DNA of 24,927 bases from DATLYB01 sp964502525 (GTDB lineage: Bacteria > Bacteroidota > Bacteroidia > Chitinophagales > CAIOSU01): contig CAZCXH010000064.1 of the NCBI GenBank assembly GCA_964502525.1, positions 1 through 24,927 of the forward strand. Reading direction: 5' to 3'. This document shows positions 1 to 7,622 of the stretch, piece after piece. Each line of letters opens with the position of its first letter. Position 1 is the stretch's first letter. A program made the position numbers and the translations under genes. The notes under the pieces are model-generated. The model did not search any database and had not been told where the DNA came from. It worked only from the letters and a program-made list of their open reading frames with translations.

Positions 1-2
1 GC

Positions 3-2462
3 ACCATCGGTCCGCCCCCGTCACCCTGGGGCAGGGCGCCTGACTTCTATGCCGGTAATTTCCTGGGTGATGTCTTTGTATCAGGAAGCATCATTAATCA
101 ACCCACAGACTTTATGTTTAAGGATACAACGGAAGTGTTGCTTCAGGACAGCGTTTTTAAATGGCTATCCAGATTGTCTCCAAGAAGATACAGGGCAGCA
201 GACACCATCATTGCAGGATGGCATTTGGGTTTTGAAAGGGACAGTGTGGCAAAATATTTTCCTCCCGCCTTGCGATATATTTACCATGTTGAAACAGATG
301 CTTCCAATAGTGTTTGTGTTGATGATGACGTTCACGTGCCAGATAGCTCGCTCGTATATAGTGAAATTATCCCCCTGCTGGTGGCGGGAGTGAATGAGTT
401 GAACGCATCTAAAATCTGGAAACGATCGGGTGGAAACGTATCGCTGGTTAATGATACCGCCTGGAATGTTGGAATAGGAACATCCGCACCGGCAGCCAAG
501 CTGCATGTTGTAAATGATACGCATGTAAACGGCATTCATGTCATTACAAATCGGTCAACCAATGCGGCTAATGTTGGAATACGTGCCAGCGCATTGTACT
601 CTAACAGGGCCAATTTTGGAGGAAGATTTCATGCTGATGGGGCACCGACAAATTATGGAGGCGTATTTCTTGCTGGTACTCAATTATCTCCATTGCTTGG
701 GGCAAACTATGGTATTTATGCAAATGGCAGAGGACCTTCGAGCCTTTCAGGCTATTTTCAAGGTACAATTATGTCAAATGGCTCTATAGTTACTTCCGAC
801 CTCAACCTCAAAGATAGCATCCAGGACATTTCCGATCCATTAGCTACACTCAGCCTATTGGAGCCAAAAAGTTTCGTATTCAAAACAGACAGTTTTGAAT
901 ATATGAATTTGCCCGAAGGCATCCGATATGGATTTATCTCACAGGCTCTTGACACACTTCCTGAATTTGAAAACTTAGTGGAGGCGGTTGTTCAACCGGA
1001 AATCCTTGACACGGATGGAACTATTTTGCTTGATTCGTTTACGTTCCTCGGGCTGAATTACACTGAAATTTTGCCCTTGGCTGTGGGGGCTATCAACCAA
1101 CTCAACTCCCAATCCGTCAAGCACTGCGAGCCTGCCACCCTCGCTAACCGCGTCCCCAAGTGGAACGACACGCTCAAAACATTATGCAATACCAATATAA
1201 TTGCAGAGAACGGGCGCGTGGGCATTGACAGCCTCCATGAAGCTGCGAAATTCACCGTGTTCACCGGCACCGACACCTTCGGCATACAAGCGCAGGGGAT
1301 GTATGGAGGCGCACGTTTCATCGGGCAAAACGCAGGCGTATTCGGGATGGCTGACGGAAGCAATGACAACGACTTCAATGCGGGAGTGATAGGCTTCTCG
1401 GCAAACGCGCCAGAGATAAATGTGGGTGTGCTCGGTGCTGCACAAGCCGCTGCCGACAGCATCAACGTGGGCATCCTCGGCTTTGGCGACAGCGCGGCCG
1501 TGTTCAACGTGGCCATCGGAGGCATCGCGGGCGATGAAGGCTACAGCGATGCCATCAATTTTGGCGTGGCGGGTATTGCCGGTCACTCCGCCAAAGAAAA
1601 CCGCGCTGGTTTCTTCCGGACGGAGGGCGACACGGGCGTCAGCTATGCAGTGCTGGCGGAGGTGGATTCCCCCTGCATTTCAGATACGAATGCCTATGCG
1701 GGATATTTCAACGGCCGCCTTGCCTATACGCATGACCTCATCAACGCTTCCGACCGGAGATTGAAAAAGAACATTGAAGACATCGGCAGCGCCCTCGATA
1801 AACTCATGCAACTGCAGCCTCGTGAATATGAATTCAAGGTGGACGAATATGACAATATCGCACTCAGCCGCGGCAAGCACTACGGGCTGATAGCCCAGGA
1901 ACTTGAAGCAACGTTTCCCGAACTGGTGCACAATGTCGCCCATCCCGCCCAATGGGAGCGCACGGGCAAAGGATTGAAGGGAGAAATAGTGAGTCCCGCA
2001 ATGAGCTACAAGGGCATCAATTATATTGAACTGATACCCTATCTGATCCGCGCCATCCAGGAACAGCAGGCGTTGATTGACTCGCAGAACGCAAGGCTCA
2101 CCGCCCTCGAAGCGAAAGATGACGTTCAATACCGCATGACAGGCGAAGGGAACCATGAAGATGCATCAGCGGGCCGCATGACCGTTGAACTCAGCTCGCT
2201 GCAAGTAATTGTGCTCGAACAGAACGTGCCCAACCCGTTTGCAGAACAAACGTCCATCAGCTATTTCATTCCCGAAGATGCAGGCGCAGCCAAGATCATG
2301 TTCTTCGACCTTGCGGGCAGAATCCTCAAAACCGTTGAAGTGCAGAAAGGCTACGGCATCATGACCGTGTTCGCCCCGAACCTCAGCAGCGGCACATACA
2401 GCTATTCGCTGCTGATTGACGGCAAGGTGGTGGAAACGAAGAGGATGGTGAAGGGGAAGTAA
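3..2462 (+). CDS. Fibre-like surface protein with three S74 chaperone modules and T9SS tail (5' partial)
   Basis: The reading frame is open from base 3, so the true start lies left of the window; 819 residues are visible. Three modules repeat. Each ends in a region resembling the S74 intramolecular chaperone of phage tail fibres: copy 1 at about 99-401 (degenerate), copy 2 at 795-1112, and copy 3 at 1746-2085 with the classic ASDRRLKKNI start and YGLIAQELE core. Head motifs of the type VGIGTSAPAAKLHV precede copies 2 and 3. Gly-rich repeats of about 15-17 residues (INVGVLG, INVGILG, INFGVAG) lie at about 1375-1620 and suggest a trimeric beta-structured shaft. A short coiled coil follows copy 3. 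The end, 2211-2459, has LEQNVPNPF, FDLAGR and a final KRMVKGK, typical of a type IX secretion sorting domain. The protein is therefore probably secreted or surface-anchored. Its binding target cannot be told from sequence. Confidence 0.88.
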   Translation, partial: TIGPPPSPWGRAPDFYAGNFLGDVFVSGSIINQPTDFMFKDTTEVLLQDSVFKWLSRLSPRRYRAADTIIAGWHLGFERDSVAKYFPPALRYIYHVETDASNSVCVDDDVHVPDSSLVYSEIIPLLVAGVNELNASKIWKRSGGNVSLVNDTAWNVGIGTSAPAAKLHVVNDTHVNGIHVITNRSTNAANVGIRASALYSNRANFGGRFHADGAPTNYGGVFLAGTQLSPLLGANYGIYANGRGPSSLSGYFQGTIMSNGSIVTSDLNLKDSIQDISDPLATLSLLEPKSFVFKTDSFEYMNLPEGIRYGFISQALDTLPEFENLVEAVVQPEILDTDGTILLDSFTFLGLNYTEILPLAVGAINQLNSQSVKHCEPATLANRVPKWNDTLKTLCNTNIIAENGRVGIDSLHEAAKFTVFTGTDTFGIQAQGMYGGARFIGQNAGVFGMADGSNDNDFNAGVIGFSANAPEINVGVLGAAQAAADSINVGILGFGDSAAVFNVAIGGIAGDEGYSDAINFGVAGIAGHSAKENRAGFFRTEGDTGVSYAVLAEVDSPCISDTNAYAGYFNGRLAYTHDLINASDRRLKKNIEDIGSALDKLMQLQPREYEFKVDEYDNIALSRGKHYGLIAQELEATFPELVHNVAHPAQWERTGKGLKGEIVSPAMSYKGINYIELIPYLIRAIQEQQALIDSQNARLTALEAKDDVQYRMTGEGNHEDASAGRMTVELSSLQVIVLEQNVPNPFAEQTSISYFIPEDAGAAKIMFFDLAGRILKTVEVQKGYGIMTVFAPNLSSGTYSYSLLIDGKVVETKRMVKGK

Positions 2463-2481
2463 ACATACAGCAAACCTGTGC

Positions 2482-2520
2482 AAACCTGACAGGTTTTGGA
2501 AACCTGTCAGGTTTTTTTTT
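2482..2520 (+). terminator. Strong intrinsic terminator from a repeated palindrome
   Basis: The arms 2482-2496 and 2500-2514 are exact reverse complements (15 bp) around a 3-base loop, and a run of T reaches 2520. It lies 20 bases after the stop of the fibre gene, so it should end that transcript. The core AACCTGACAGGTT is itself nearly palindromic, and a degenerate relative occurs at 6245-6273. Confidence 0.9.
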
Positions 2521-2571
2521 GATAGTGCCATAATCCAACTTGTGCGAACTTAGAGCGCAAGTCTTTGGAAT

Positions 2572-3171
2572 TTGCAGGCAGTAATTCACCAATTGCATCC
2601 CTCAATAGCCACGCTTATGTTTTTTCTTTTTTGCCAAAACGTTTTCTCTCAGCAAATTACTATTGAAGATACGGTTCCCGCTGCGGTTGAGGTCACGGAC
2701 TCGATTAAGCAAACTGTTAAACACCACTCGGTCAAGCGCGCCTGCTGGCAATCTGCGGTTATTCCCGGCTGGGGGCAGGTCTATAACAAAAAGTGGTGGA
2801 AGGTCCCGATCATATATGCCGGCTTTGGGGGGCTGGGGTTTGCTGTGGGATGGAATGCAAAAAGATTTCGCACTTACAGCGATGCCTACCGCGCCCGTGT
2901 TGACGGTGATTCAACAACGATGGATGGCTATGTCGGTGTGTATTCTGAAGATAACCTGCTGGTATTGAAAAATTATTACAAGCGCAACATGAATCTGGCT
3001 TGCATCTTTACCGGAGTTCTTTATGCGCTCAATATCATTGATGCGGCAGTGGATGCGCACCTGTTCGAGTATGACGTCAGCGATGACCTGACCTTTCGTG
3101 TTGAGCCTAAATTGGAGCCGTCAAGTTCGGGCAATGTCGTGATGGGGATAAATATGAGCATGAGATTTTAG
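2572..3171 (+). CDS. DUF5683 domain protein, probably exported
   Basis: This 199-residue protein has the DUF5683 signature: a Trp/Gly-rich AVIPGWGQVYNKKWWK segment, then a hydrophobic stretch (IIYAGFGGLGFAVGW), and later NYYKRNMN and ALNIIDAAVDAHLF, the last of which may be a second membrane segment. The family is widespread in Bacteroidota, and its function is unknown. The N-terminus carries a hydrophobic segment ending NVFSQQ that looks like a signal peptide. The frame opens with TTG at 2572. An ATG at 2617 would leave only 12 residues before the cleavage-like site, short for a signal peptide, so I keep the TTG, but the start is unsure. The gene follows the terminator at 2482-2520, so it needs its own promoter, which I could not see. 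Its stop codon lies next to the heptad array before dapB. Confidence 0.83.
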   Translation: MQAVIHQLHPSIATLMFFLFCQNVFSQQITIEDTVPAAVEVTDSIKQTVKHHSVKRACWQSAVIPGWGQVYNKKWWKVPIIYAGFGGLGFAVGWNAKRFRTYSDAYRARVDGDSTTMDGYVGVYSEDNLLVLKNYYKRNMNLACIFTGVLYALNIIDAAVDAHLFEYDVSDDLTFRVEPKLEPSSSGNVVMGINMSMRF

Positions 3172-3172
3172 A

Positions 3173-3302
3173 TTAGACTTTAGACTTTAGATTTTAGACG
3201 TTAGACTTCAACGTTAGATATTAGATTTTAGATTTCTAATTTCGCTCCTCTAACATCTAACATCTAACATCTAACATCTAATCTCTAACATCTAATATCT
3301 AC
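3173..3302 (+). repeat. Inverted array of heptanucleotide repeats
   Basis: The whole gap between the DUF5683 gene and dapB keeps a 7-base period. From 3173 there are five units like TTAGACT. After a 6-base break, three TTAGATA/TTAGATT units run to 3234. Beyond TCTAATT and TCGCTCC, the repeat appears in reverse orientation as seven TCTAACA-like units (3249-3297), ending TCTACA. The two halves are imperfect reverse complements and could fold into one long AT-rich hairpin. The dapB ATG follows one base after the array. Confidence 0.9.
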
Positions 3303-3303
3303 A

Positions 3304-4041
3304 ATGAAAATAGCGCTCATCGGTTACGGAAAAATGGGGAAGGCCATTGAAGCTGAAGTCAGCAGGATGGCTGAAGATTCAGGGAGGAAGGCTCCAAAGA
3401 TTGTTTTAAAGATTGACGTTGGCAATAGCGCGGATTTCAATGGGGAAAAACTCTCAAAGGCGGATGTGGCGATTGAGTTCACAACTCCGAAAACCGCTTA
3501 TGACAATATCCGGAGATGCATGGAGATCGGTATCCCGGTGGTTTCAGGAACCACCGGATGGGCTGACAAGCTGCCGGAACTGAAAAAATTTTGCGGGAAG
3601 AAGAAGGGGACATTTTTCTACGCATCCAATTTCAGCATTGGCGTGAATTTGTTTTTCGCAATCAACCGGAAGATGGCAAAGCTGATGAGAAAATATCCGC
3701 AATATGACGTCACGGTTCATGAGGTGCATCACATTGAAAAGAAGGACGCGCCCAGCGGCACCGCCATCGTTTTGGCAAATGACATTATTGATGTTATTAA
3801 ACGAAAAAAAAGCTGGGTGAACTCCGTTGCGGATAAAGAAGAAATTCTTTCCGTGCGGTCATACCGCGAGAAAGATGTTCCCGGAATTCATTTGATAAAT
3901 TATGAATCGGAATTTGACGGCATTGAGATAAAGCATACCGCTCATTCGAGGAGAGGATTTGCGCTTGGAGCGGTTCAGGCGGCAATGTGGGTGAAGGATA
4001 AAAAGGGCTTCTATGGGATGAAGGATATGCTTGGATTATGA
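3304..4041 (+). CDS. dapB: 4-hydroxy-tetrahydrodipicolinate reductase
   Basis: DapB reduces the dihydrodipicolinate-level intermediate with NAD(P)H in the diaminopimelate/lysine pathway, which supplies peptidoglycan and lysine. It acts in the cytoplasm. The N-terminal Rossmann motif is GYGKMG at residues 7-12. The catalytic and substrate-binding signature is HEVHHIEKKDAPSGTA near residues 139-154. H142 and K146 correspond to the His/Lys pair of the E. coli enzyme, and DAPSGT binds substrate. The 245-residue length suits the shorter Bacteroidota form. The ATG at 3304 is well supported because the conserved MKIALIGYGKMG begins there, directly after the heptad array. There is no clear Shine-Dalgarno sequence, which is usual for the phylum. 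comEC is convergent 45 bp downstream. Confidence 0.97.
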   Translation: MKIALIGYGKMGKAIEAEVSRMAEDSGRKAPKIVLKIDVGNSADFNGEKLSKADVAIEFTTPKTAYDNIRRCMEIGIPVVSGTTGWADKLPELKKFCGKKKGTFFYASNFSIGVNLFFAINRKMAKLMRKYPQYDVTVHEVHHIEKKDAPSGTAIVLANDIIDVIKRKKSWVNSVADKEEILSVRSYREKDVPGIHLINYESEFDGIEIKHTAHSRRGFALGAVQAAMWVKDKKGFYGMKDMLGL

Positions 4042-4042
4042 G

Positions 4043-4070
4043 TTTAATGTTTAAAGTCCAAAGTTTAGTT
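4043..4070 (+). repeat. Short heptanucleotide array after dapB
   Basis: Four 7-base units, TTTAATG, TTTAAAG, TCCAAAG and TTTAGTT, start one base after the dapB stop codon in the convergent gap before comEC. The period equals that of the arrays at 3173-3302 and 24777-24804, though the unit differs. Confidence 0.6.
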
Positions 4071-4086
4071 GTTTCATTTTAGGGCT

Positions 4087-6195
4087 TCAGATGTCTTCCA
4101 CGAACGCTCCGCTCTCGTTAACGTCATAATATTCAATGCCAAGCCTCTCGCAGTCTTTTTTCCAGTAAGCGATTTTCTTGTCCGAATTGGAGCTGTCGAA
4201 GATTATTTTCTTGAAATCAAAGGCATGGGCAAGGTCTTCAACTCTCACTCTGGCGTTTTTTGAAAGTATGATAAAATCCGTCCTCAGTTTGCCGCCTCCT
4301 TCAAATGATTTAAAGCTGTTATCCAAAAGGATAACGCGTTTGTCGAGAAACTGGATGAATTGCTTCTCTCTTTTGAGGAATGGCAGTTGAATATTGACGG
4401 ATATTTCAGCAGTTGCAGAACGCAAACCGCTGTCCCACCAGTTGTGCTTGATGTGGAACAGCATGCGGTCATAATCACCCAGCAACGAACTGTCTGCAAT
4501 GAACAGGTGATCGGTTCCGCTGATGAAATCAATGGCTGTAGTCTTAGGAACGCTGTAAACAATCAGTTTTTGCTGCTGCATGTTCAATAATTTTTCCGCT
4601 GCATTCCACCCAAGCAGCAAAACCACGGCAGCGAGAGATGCGATGAGAAATGAATTCCTGTGATAATAAAAGAAAACAACGATGCCAATAACTATAAGAT
4701 AGAGGAACCACGATTCCGGCACGGTGATGGAAATGCCTTGTAACAGCGCAAAGGGCATCGAGTCAATGTAAACCACCACCCAATTCATGAACCAAATGGT
4801 TTTATCGAGCAGCCAGCCGGTGATGCCGCCAACATAGGGAATCCAGAACAAAGCGAAGAGCGCAACGCCAAAATATAACACCAGCGTGGATGCCGGAATC
4901 ACGAAGAGGTTTGAAACAAGAAAATAGAGCGGGAACTGGTAATAATAAAGCAGCCCTAACGGAAACGTGGCTATCTGCGCAGCAATGGAAACCGCGGTGA
5001 TCAGCCATATTTTATCAAGCAGCCAGTTGCTCGTGTAAAGCAGCGGATAAATTCTCGGCTGCAGCATCACGATGCCGAGCACTGCCAGATAGGATAGCTG
5101 AAATCCCACTTCCATCAGGAAGTAAGGATTGATCAGCAGCAGGAAGAATGCGGAGCTTGCAAGATTGTTGTATATGTTGGCAGGCCGCCTGAGGTTGTCA
5201 CCCATTGCAACAAACGTGAACATCACTGCCGAGCGCAGCACCGATGCCGACAACCCTGTGAGGACGGCATACAGCCATATCAGCGAAACATTGATGACCG
5301 ATTTGGCGATTTTTGATTTTGAATTGCGGTCCATGAAAAAAAGAAGGCTGTTGAATATCGAATAGAGTATGGCAACATGCAACCCGGATACTGCCAGCAC
5401 GTGCATCGCCCCCGAACTCGAATAGGCTTTGATCAGCTCATCGTCCAATTTTTCCCTCATGCCGAGAATCAGGGAAACACCAACGGCATAGGAATCATCG
5501 TCAGAGATGTGTTCTCTCAGCACGTTTATCAAAAACTGCCGAAGTTCATAAACCTTTGCAAGCAATAGGCTGCCCTCGTTCTTTCCCGATTTGATCCAGT
5601 CATCCGTTGAAAGAAATATTTGACGGTTCACCTGCTTGAAACCCATGAAGCGCTTGTAATTGAACTCGCGCGGATTTTTGGGAGGCGGCAGTTCGGTGAA
5701 TTTGTTTTTCACCCAGATGCAGTCGCCATACTTCAGTTGTGATGAAGACGAACCTTTTTTCAGATAAATTAATACGGTTCCGATAACATTCTTGACCGTA
5801 TCCGAGTTGGCGACAGCAAGTACGTTGGCGGTTGCCTTGTAGCTTTTGGCCTTCTCAACGGGCGGATCTTCAATCACCAGCAGAATCCTGGAGTTGCCGG
5901 TGATATGATGAGTGAAGTGCTCTTTGCTGTTGATCTCGGTTTTGATGGAGGTGAGGCAGTATCCGAACAAACAGAATATGACGGATATGCTGATGCCATG
6001 CATCCATTGAAACCTGTGGCTGGTTCGCGCTATCGAAATGGACCGTAATAAAATCAGCAGGATGCAACAGGCAAGGAAAATTATAATCGGAATTATTATG
6101 TCAATCTGGAGAGGCAGAAAGACGTAGCTCACAATGCCGAGGCAAAAAGGAATGATGAGCTTGACGTAGGAAATTTCTTTAAAGATGGAGAGCAT
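4087..6195 (-). CDS. comEC: ComEC/Rec2 family DNA-uptake channel protein
   Basis: ComEC forms the inner-membrane channel through which single-stranded DNA enters during natural transformation. N-terminal transmembrane helices (IIPFCLGIVSYVF, IIIPIIIFLACCILLILL) lead into a soluble DUF4131-like region. The competence core has the signature AMHVLAVSGLHVAILYSIF near residue 270 and many further helices. The ATG at 6195 gives about 702 residues. A TTG at 6237 would add 14, which I consider less likely. The C-terminal 170 residues sit where other ComEC proteins carry a metallo-beta-lactamase-like domain, but I see no HxHxDH motif, so nuclease activity is doubtful. The gene is divergent from bshB1 and convergent with dapB. 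Other late competence genes are not in the window. Confidence 0.92.
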   Translation of the reverse strand: MLSIFKEISYVKLIIPFCLGIVSYVFLPLQIDIIIPIIIFLACCILLILLRSISIARTSHRFQWMHGISISVIFCLFGYCLTSIKTEINSKEHFTHHITGNSRILLVIEDPPVEKAKSYKATANVLAVANSDTVKNVIGTVLIYLKKGSSSSQLKYGDCIWVKNKFTELPPPKNPREFNYKRFMGFKQVNRQIFLSTDDWIKSGKNEGSLLLAKVYELRQFLINVLREHISDDDSYAVGVSLILGMREKLDDELIKAYSSSGAMHVLAVSGLHVAILYSIFNSLLFFMDRNSKSKIAKSVINVSLIWLYAVLTGLSASVLRSAVMFTFVAMGDNLRRPANIYNNLASSAFFLLLINPYFLMEVGFQLSYLAVLGIVMLQPRIYPLLYTSNWLLDKIWLITAVSIAAQIATFPLGLLYYYQFPLYFLVSNLFVIPASTLVLYFGVALFALFWIPYVGGITGWLLDKTIWFMNWVVVYIDSMPFALLQGISITVPESWFLYLIVIGIVVFFYYHRNSFLIASLAAVVLLLGWNAAEKLLNMQQQKLIVYSVPKTTAIDFISGTDHLFIADSSLLGDYDRMLFHIKHNWWDSGLRSATAEISVNIQLPFLKREKQFIQFLDKRVILLDNSFKSFEGGGKLRTDFIILSKNARVRVEDLAHAFDFKKIIFDSSNSDKKIAYWKKDCERLGIEYYDVNESGAFVEDI

Positions 6196-6244
6196 ATCAG
6201 AAGGCGGAGTTAAAATAGAAATTTGTTTGTGGAACAAATAGATC

Positions 6245-6273
6245 CGGCAGGTTTTTTTTTAACCTGTCAGGTC
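6245..6273. repeat. Degenerate copy of the ACCTGACAGGT palindrome
   Basis: On the plus strand GGCAGGTT is followed by a T run and AACCTGTCAGGTC. The reverse complement lines up with the terminator at 2482-2520, but it has a mutated outer arm and an A/T-only loop. Here it lies between the divergent starts of comEC and bshB1, where a terminator is not expected, so it is better called a dispersed repeat with possible promoter or leader effects. Confidence 0.65.
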
Positions 6274-6301
6274 TTTGTAATTTTCCGCACAAATCATTTC
6301 A

Positions 6302-7018
6302 ATGAAACTCGATATTCTCGCCATAGGCGTGCATCCCGATGATGTCGAATTGGGTTGCGCGGGTACGCTGCTGAAACACGCCAACATGGGATATAAGACA
6401 GGCATTCTGCATTTAACGCGTGGCGAACTTGGAACAAGGGGAAGCCTCGAACAAAGAAAAAAGGAGGCGGAAGGCGCGGCAAAAATTCTGGGAGCGCATG
6501 CATTGGAATTTCTTGAGTTCGAGGATGGCTTTTTTAAAAATGACAAGGAGCATCAGTTGGAACTGATGAAGGTGATCCGCAACTATCGTCCTGACATTGT
6601 TCTTGCAAACGCCCTCGATGACCGGCATCCGGATCATGGCAGGGCGGGATGGCTCATGGAAGATGCCTGTTTTCTTTCAGGCTTGCGGAAGGTGGAAACG
6701 AAGCTGAAAGAGAAGCCTCAGGAAGCCTGGCGTCCTAAAGCGATTTATCATTACATACAGGCTTACCGCCACCAGCCGGATATTGTTGTTGACGTAACTG
6801 AATTCTGGGAACGCAAGATGGAAACGGTGAAAGCCTACAGATCGCAATTCTACAATCCTGACTCCAAGGAGCCGCAAACGTTCATCAGCACCCCTGAATT
6901 CCTGGAATTGGTTAAAGCTCGGGGAATTGAGTTCGGGCAGATGATCGGGGTGAAATACGGAGAGGCGTTTACGGCAAGGCATATGGTTGGAGTGAGAAGC
7001 TTGAAGGATCTGATTTAG
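6302..7018 (+). CDS. bshB1: Bacillithiol biosynthesis deacetylase BshB1
   Basis: BshB1 is a zinc-dependent LmbE/PIG-L family deacetylase. It removes acetyl from N-acetylglucosaminyl malate, the second step in making bacillithiol, a thiol used by Firmicutes and many Bacteroidota. The zinc motif HPDDVE is at residues 11-16 and the second motif DDRHPDHGRA is near 106-115, giving the expected ligands H11, D14 and H112. Length (238 residues) and the C-terminal GEAFTARHMVGV are typical of BshB1 rather than other LmbE proteins. The ATG at 6302 is set by MKLDILAIGVHPDD. bshA and bshC are not in the window. coaE is convergent, with 4 bases between the stop codons. Confidence 0.94.
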   Translation: MKLDILAIGVHPDDVELGCAGTLLKHANMGYKTGILHLTRGELGTRGSLEQRKKEAEGAAKILGAHALEFLEFEDGFFKNDKEHQLELMKVIRNYRPDIVLANALDDRHPDHGRAGWLMEDACFLSGLRKVETKLKEKPQEAWRPKAIYHYIQAYRHQPDIVVDVTEFWERKMETVKAYRSQFYNPDSKEPQTFISTPEFLELVKARGIEFGQMIGVKYGEAFTARHMVGVRSLKDLI

Positions 7019-7022
7019 CCTT

Positions 7023-7622
7023 TCACCCCCTTTTCTTATCCAGTTCCATGAGGATGTGATGAATCGTTAGCACCTGCGGTATCAGCTTGTGACGGCTGTC
7101 GTTGCGGATCACATAATCGGAGAGATCAGCTTTGCGCTCATCACTCATCTGGTTTTTCATGCGCGCGGTTATTTCTTCATACGAGGCGTTGTCGCGCTCC
7201 TTCAGCCGCCTGATGCGCTCTTCGATTGGCGCCAGCACGCAGATGATCTTGTCGAGATGCCTGTGCATGCTGCTCTCGAAGATGAGCGCTGCTTCTTTCA
7301 GCACATAAGGCAAATCTTCAAACTGGCTCATCCACAGCTCGGTGTCATAGGCAACGGCAGGATGCACCACCCCGTTGAGCTTCGCGAGCAGTTGCTTGTT
7401 GGCGAAAACCTTTGAGGAGATATACGCCCGATTCAGCTTCCCACTGGAGTATGCTTTTTCGCCAAAAATTTCTTTCACGGATGCGATGAGCTTCAGGTCG
7501 GTCTGCATCAGTTCCTTGGCGCGGTCATCCGCATAGTAAACCGGGATGCCGAGCACCTCGAAAATCTTGCACACAGTGGTTTTGCCGCTGCCGATGCCCC
7601 CGGTGATGCCGACCTTCAGCAT
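7023..7622 (-). CDS. coaE: Dephospho-CoA kinase
   Basis: CoaE phosphorylates the 3'-hydroxyl of the ribose in dephospho-CoA, the last step of coenzyme A synthesis, in the cytoplasm. The P-loop GGIGSGKT is at residues 8-15, followed by VCKIFEVLGIPVYYADDRAKELM. The core contains GVVHPAV, a lid-like IRRLKERD segment and YVIRND near the end. The 199-residue length is normal. Its ATG shares one base with the stop of the upstream ybbR-like gene (TGATG at 7620-7624), which strongly suggests translational coupling. It is the last gene of the minus-strand run from 9468. Confidence 0.95.
   Translation of the reverse strand: MLKVGITGGIGSGKTTVCKIFEVLGIPVYYADDRAKELMQTDLKLIASVKEIFGEKAYSSGKLNRAYISSKVFANKQLLAKLNGVVHPAVAYDTELWMSQFEDLPYVLKEAALIFESSMHRHLDKIICVLAPIEERIRRLKERDNASYEEITARMKNQMSDERKADLSDYVIRNDSRHKLIPQVLTIHHILMELDKKRG

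Noticed and set aside
3173..3302. CRISPR array
   Set aside because: Units are 7 bases with no spacers, and the orientation flips in the middle, so it is a heptamer array and not a CRISPR.
6196..6237. TTG start of comEC adding 14 residues
   Set aside because: The ATG at 6195 gives a normal N-terminus before the first membrane helix; the extension looks like non-coding leader.
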